From positions 186,001-250,000 of the forward strand of contig NZ_CADFEI010000008.1 in the NCBI RefSeq assembly GCF_902833225.1: 64,000 nucleotides of DNA, read 5' to 3'. Source of the DNA: Burkholderia sp. BCC1644 (GTDB lineage: Bacteria; Pseudomonadota; Gammaproteobacteria; Burkholderiales; Burkholderiaceae). Shown here piece by piece: positions 61,185-64,000 of the stretch. The notes below the pieces were generated by a model, which was not told where the DNA came from, did no database searches, and was given only the letters and a program-made list of their open reading frames with translations. Positions within the stretch are counted from its first letter, which is position 1, and each line of letters opens with the position of its first letter. Made by a program: the position numbers and the translations under genes.

Positions 61185-61348
61185 TTCCGTGATTTCAGGA
61201 ACAAAGTGCTGTCAGCCAGGCTCGACAACATAGTTACGGGAATATCGGAATTATACTCACGCGAACACAAAGCAGCGAATTATTCTGATATTTCAGGAAT
61301 AATCGAATGCATGATCGCTATCAGCACATTGTTCTCATATTTCAGGAA
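61185..61348. promoter_or_regulatory. Four 17-bp operators at exact 49-bp spacing plus promoter, hipBA module 2
   Basis: Operator-like sites, read on the plus strand, are TTCCGTGATTTCAGGAA (61185-61201), TTACGGGAATATCGGAA (61234-61250), TTCTGATATTTCAGGAA (61283-61299) and TTCTCATATTTCAGGAA (61332-61348). Start-to-start distance is 49 bases every time, while the intervening 32-base spacers are unrelated. On the minus strand a TATAAT at 61255-61250 abuts the second site, so the promoter start falls inside it. O1 abuts the hipB start. HipB sites in E. coli have a comparable TATCC-N8-GGATA layout. Confidence 0.85.
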
Positions 61349-61437
61349 TTAATTCGGGCGGCAAGCTGCACCGCCCGATTGCGACCGACCGGAATCCCTC
61401 CGCCGTTTCCGTCAATCGATTCTCCGAGCCGCCCCCT

Positions 61438-61878
61438 TCAAAACTGCCCCGCCGCCCCCGTCCACCGCAAATAATCCCCACGCGTCCAGTCGAGCGACAC
61501 GCCGACGCGCTTCGTCCCGGGCCGGATCTTCGGCTTGTACACCGACAGCGTCAACGATTCCAGCGCCGGCCATTCTCGGAACGACAGCACCGCGATATCG
61601 GCGACGAGCGTCTCCAGCAGCCGCGTATGCGGCTTGTGCGACAGGAACGACGCGACGCGCGCGCAATAGCCGTCGTAATCGATCCACTCGCCCTGCTCGC
61701 TCGGCTCGCAGCGATACCCGAGCCGCGCATCGATCACGATCGGCTGCGGCGCTTCATGCTCGTGCGCATGAATGCCGATCCGCGCGGGCACCTTCAGTTC
61801 GTCGACGAACACGCTCCAGCCGCACCCGCGCAGGCGCGGCGCGTCGATCGCCACGAACGGTTCGTCGAACGGCTTCAT
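61438..61878 (-). CDS. folB: Dihydroneopterin aldolase-like protein in sarcosine oxidase operon
   Basis: This 146-residue protein has the FolB fold: VFVDELKVPARIGIHAHEHE then APQPIVIDARLGYRC, DYDGYCARVASFL, TRLLETLVADIA and LTLSVYKPKIRPGTKRVGVS. The Glu (HEHE), Tyr and Lys (KPK or TKRVG) expected in the active site are present. FolB cleaves dihydroneopterin in folate synthesis. Its ATG overlaps the soxG stop by four bases (ATGA), so it is translated with the sarcosine oxidase genes, whose product needs tetrahydrofolate. It could be a second copy or a divergent paralogue of housekeeping folB. Confidence 0.85.
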   Translation of the reverse strand: MKPFDEPFVAIDAPRLRGCGWSVFVDELKVPARIGIHAHEHEAPQPIVIDARLGYRCEPSEQGEWIDYDGYCARVASFLSHKPHTRLLETLVADIAVLSFREWPALESLTLSVYKPKIRPGTKRVGVSLDWTRGDYLRWTGAAGQF

Positions 61879-62507
61879 GATGCGAGCGGCGCCGCGGCGT
61901 CGAGCATGATGCGCACGAAATAATCCGCGAAACTGCGACGCAGGACGATCTCGAACGTGTCGTCGCCGGTCGGGATCAGCGTGATCGGCGACTTGAAGTA
62001 GTGCGACTGCGCGCACTGGCCCGGCTTGAACACGCGCGGATGCAGATCGAGCGGGCAGCCGCGCGCGATCACGTCGCGCACGCGTTCGCCGCTGATCTCG
62101 ACGACCGTATAGCCGCTGCCGACATCGACGGCCGCCGCATACGAACCCTGCACGGCTTCCGCGAGCTTCGCTTCGAGCACGCCGGCCTGAACGGGCCCGT
62201 TCGAGCGCACGAGCCACTCGTCGGGGCCGAGCCACAGCACGTCGTACTCGGCGCCGCGCGCAACCGTGTTCGGCGCCGCGGGCGGACGGCAGCCGACCAC
62301 GCGCTCGAACGCGGCGACGAATGCCGGATCGCTCAACTCGCCGCGCACGTTGACGAGATCGAGGAACGGCCGCTCGCGCAGCGTGAACTTCTTCGATGCG
62401 CGCGCCTGGTGCGGCTTCAGCACGTCGGCCGCGCCGACGAACGGCGATTCAAGCGTCACGCCGCCCGCGCCCGCCACCTGCGTCTGGTTTCTGGTTTCAT
62501 TCCACAT
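61875..62507 (-). CDS. soxG: Sarcosine oxidase gamma subunit
   Basis: This 210-residue subunit of heterotetrameric sarcosine oxidase shows the SoxG pattern: ARASKKFTLRERPFLDLVNV, WLGPDEWLVRSNGPVQAG, DVGSGYTVVEISGERVRDVI, and CPLDLHPRVFKPGQCAQSHY. It stabilises the complex that oxidises sarcosine to glycine. Its 5' end overlaps soxA by 11 bases, and its stop overlaps the folB-like start. It is therefore within the soxBDAG-type operon, transcribed from right to left. Confidence 0.93.
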   Translation of the reverse strand: MWNETRNQTQVAGAGGVTLESPFVGAADVLKPHQARASKKFTLRERPFLDLVNVRGELSDPAFVAAFERVVGCRPPAAPNTVARGAEYDVLWLGPDEWLVRSNGPVQAGVLEAKLAEAVQGSYAAAVDVGSGYTVVEISGERVRDVIARGCPLDLHPRVFKPGQCAQSHYFKSPITLIPTGDDTFEIVLRRSFADYFVRIMLDAAAPLAS

Positions 62508-64000
62508 GCTGGCGCACCCCTTCGGTATCGTAGAAAACCGGGCTCGAGATCTTCGCGGTGATGCGCTTGCCGTTGGCCAGCGGAATCACGACGCTCTCGC
62601 CCATCTTGTTCAGGCCGCCCTTCACCACCGCGAGCGCGATCGAGCGCTTCAGGATCGGGCTGTAGTAGCTCGACGTCACGTGGCCGATCATCGGCGTGGG
62701 ATCGACCGCCGACACCTGCGTGTCCTTCGCGATGATCTGCGCGCCTTCCGGCAGCACGAACTGTTCGTCTTCGGTCAGCAGGCCGACGAACTGCTTGCGG
62801 CCTTCCTTCGCGGTGTCCGACCGCGCGAGCGAGCGCTTGCCGAGGAAGTCCTTCGACTTCGCGACGACCCCGCCCATCCCGAGGTCGTACGGCGTGATCG
62901 AGCCGTCGGTATCCTGGCCGACGATGATGTAGCCCTTCTCCGCACGCAGCACGTGCATCGTCTCGGTGCCGTACGGCGTGATGTCGAACTCGGCGCCGGC
63001 GGCCATCAGCGCTTCCCACACCGCGCGGCCCGCGTTCGCCGGCACGTTCACTTCATAGGCCAGCTCGCCCGAGAAGCTGATCCGCATCACGCGCGCCTTC
63101 GCGCCGGCAACGGTGCCGTTCCGGTAGCTCATGAACGGGAACGCCTCGTTGCCGAAGTCGATGTCCTGGCACACCTTCTGCACGACCTTGCGGCTCTTCG
63201 GGCCAACCACCGCGAACGTCGCCCAGTGATCGGTGACCGACGACAGCCGCACCTTCATGTCGGGCCATTCGGTCTGCAGCCAGCGTTCGAGCCACGTGAG
63301 CACGCGCGCCGCGCCGCCCGTCGTGGTCGTCATCATGAAATGCTGGTCGGCGAGGCGCACGGTCACGCCGTCGTCGAACACCATCCCGTTTTCGTCGAGC
63401 ATCAGCCCGTAGCGGCACTTGCCCACTTCGAGCTTGTTCCACGGGTTCGTGTACATCCAGTTCAGCAGCTTCACCGCATCGGGGCCCTGGATGTCGATCT
63501 TGCCGAGCGTCGATGCATCGAGGATGCCGACGCTGTTGCGCACCGCCAGGCATTCGCGCTTCACGGCCGCATGCAGGTCCTCGCCGTTCTTCGGGAAATA
63601 CCACGGCCGCTTCCAGTTGCCGACGTCCTCGAACAGCGCGCCGTGCTCGACGTGCCATTCGTGCACGCAGGTCTTGCGGATCGGGTCGAGGAAATCGCCC
63701 GTCTCGCGACCCGCGAACGTACCGAACGACACCGGCGTGTAGTTCGGGCGGAACGTCGTCGTGCCCGTTTCGGGAATCGTCTTGCCGAGCGCGCCCGCGA
63801 GGATCGCCATCCCGTTGATGTTGCCGAGCTTGCCCTGGTCGGTGCCGAAGCCCATCGCCGTGTAGCGCTTCACGTGCTCGACCGATTCGAAGCCTTCGCG
63901 CGCGGCGAGCAGGATGTCGGCGGCCGCCACGTCGTTCTGGAAATCGACGAACTGCTTCGGTCCGCGTGCCGCGGCCTCGCGACTGCCGACGAGCCACAAC
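62497..64000 (-). CDS. soxA: Sarcosine oxidase alpha subunit, C-terminal half (partial)
   Basis: Only the last 500 or so residues are present; the gene runs past the right edge, and the Met near 63999 is internal. The region is the glycine-cleavage-T-like folate domain: TGDFLDPIRKTCVHEWHVEH, WYFPKNGEDLHAAVKREC, VGILDASTLGKIDIQGPDAV, and YGTETMHVLRAEKGYIIVGQ. It transfers the methyl carbon of sarcosine to tetrahydrofolate as 5,10-methylene-THF. The upstream dinucleotide-binding part and soxB/soxD are outside the window. An 11-base overlap with soxG shows coupling. Confidence 0.93.
   Translation of the reverse strand, partial: LWLVGSREAAARGPKQFVDFQNDVAAADILLAAREGFESVEHVKRYTAMGFGTDQGKLGNINGMAILAGALGKTIPETGTTTFRPNYTPVSFGTFAGRETGDFLDPIRKTCVHEWHVEHGALFEDVGNWKRPWYFPKNGEDLHAAVKRECLAVRNSVGILDASTLGKIDIQGPDAVKLLNWMYTNPWNKLEVGKCRYGLMLDENGMVFDDGVTVRLADQHFMMTTTTGGAARVLTWLERWLQTEWPDMKVRLSSVTDHWATFAVVGPKSRKVVQKVCQDIDFGNEAFPFMSYRNGTVAGAKARVMRISFSGELAYEVNVPANAGRAVWEALMAAGAEFDITPYGTETMHVLRAEKGYIIVGQDTDGSITPYDLGMGGVVAKSKDFLGKRSLARSDTAKEGRKQFVGLLTEDEQFVLPEGAQIIAKDTQVSAVDPTPMIGHVTSSYYSPILKRSIALAVVKGGLNKMGESVVIPLANGKRITAKISSPVFYDTEGVRQHVE

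Noticed and set aside
61185..61348. CRISPR-like array, because of evenly spaced 17-bp repeats
   Set aside because: The repeats are too short, degenerate and themselves palindromic, only four occur, there are no cas genes, and they sit over a hipBA promoter. They are operators.

Overview
The window is high-GC DNA with dense, strongly biased coding on both strands. The content points to Burkholderia sensu stricto, probably close to the B. cepacia or B. pseudomallei groups. The pointers are an RhlA/RhlB rhamnolipid cluster, a betI-betB-betA cluster, two lipoproteins resembling the Burkholderia DUF2957 family, a soxAG sarcosine oxidase end, and many LysR, MFS and GNAT accessory genes. I see no tRNA, rRNA, CRISPR array, intact insertion sequence or prophage. 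This placement is from recognition only and no database was searched.

Layout. 1-3.4 kb: a minus-strand rhamnolipid operon (rhlA, an isoprenylcysteine-carboxylmethyltransferase-like gene, rhlB, then an EmrB-type exporter cut by the window edge). 4-8 kb: betI-betB-betA for choline to glycine betaine, with a BetI operator in front and an intrinsic terminator behind. 8-10 kb: a hipBA module and a decayed dehydratase fragment. 10-12.3 kb: a three-gene operon of a glycolipid-type glycosyltransferase, a membrane protein and a periplasmic phosphatase. 12.6-18.4 kb: one unknown protein and a four-gene block of exported proteins (two lipoproteins, an OmpW-type barrel and a small secreted protein). 19-24.9 kb: a cupin, an ABC exporter pair, an MFS transporter, an MBL-fold protein and two small proteins. 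25-29.6 kb: a DinB-like protein behind a perfect palindrome, a truncated hydrolase, a secreted esterase, and a LysR / carboxymuconolactone-decarboxylase-like / aldo-keto reductase group. 29.8-31.2 kb: a divergent unknown protein and HTH pair. 32-36.8 kb: a sedolisin protease, a soluble chemoreceptor and an acetyltransferase. 36.9-45.4 kb: pbpC with a giant bacterial alpha-2-macroglobulin. 45.6-50.2 kb: an orphan LolC/E permease, an unknown protein and a CocE-type lipoprotein hydrolase. 50.3-50.6 kb: a 316-bp nest of perfect inverted repeats. 50.6-56 kb: a Nudix hydrolase, a 2-hydroxyacid dehydrogenase and a four-gene YehZYXW-type betaine ABC importer. 56-59.4 kb: a lytic transglycosylase, an LprI-like protein, and a divergent LysR / Old Yellow Enzyme pair. 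59.5-61.4 kb: a second hipBA module with four operators at an exact 49-bp period. 61.4-64 kb: soxA (partial), soxG and a dihydroneopterin-aldolase-like gene.

How the genes fit together. Two regions serve osmoprotection or one-carbon flow. The bet genes make glycine betaine and the Yeh-type importer brings in betaine-like compounds. Sarcosine oxidase lies further along the same catabolic route and hands its one-carbon unit to folate, for which the adjoining folB-like gene may help supply pterin. The envelope is the other theme: pbpC with alpha-2-macroglobulin, the lytic transglycosylase, LolC/E, OmpW, several lipoproteins and a secreted protease.

The most unusual signals are the nested palindromic element at 50.3 kb, the evenly spaced hipBA operators at 61.2-61.35 kb, the carboxyl-methyltransferase-like gene inside the rhamnolipid operon, the DUF2957-like/OmpW exported-protein block, and the divergent module at 30-31 kb whose regulator appears to have a leaderless mRNA.
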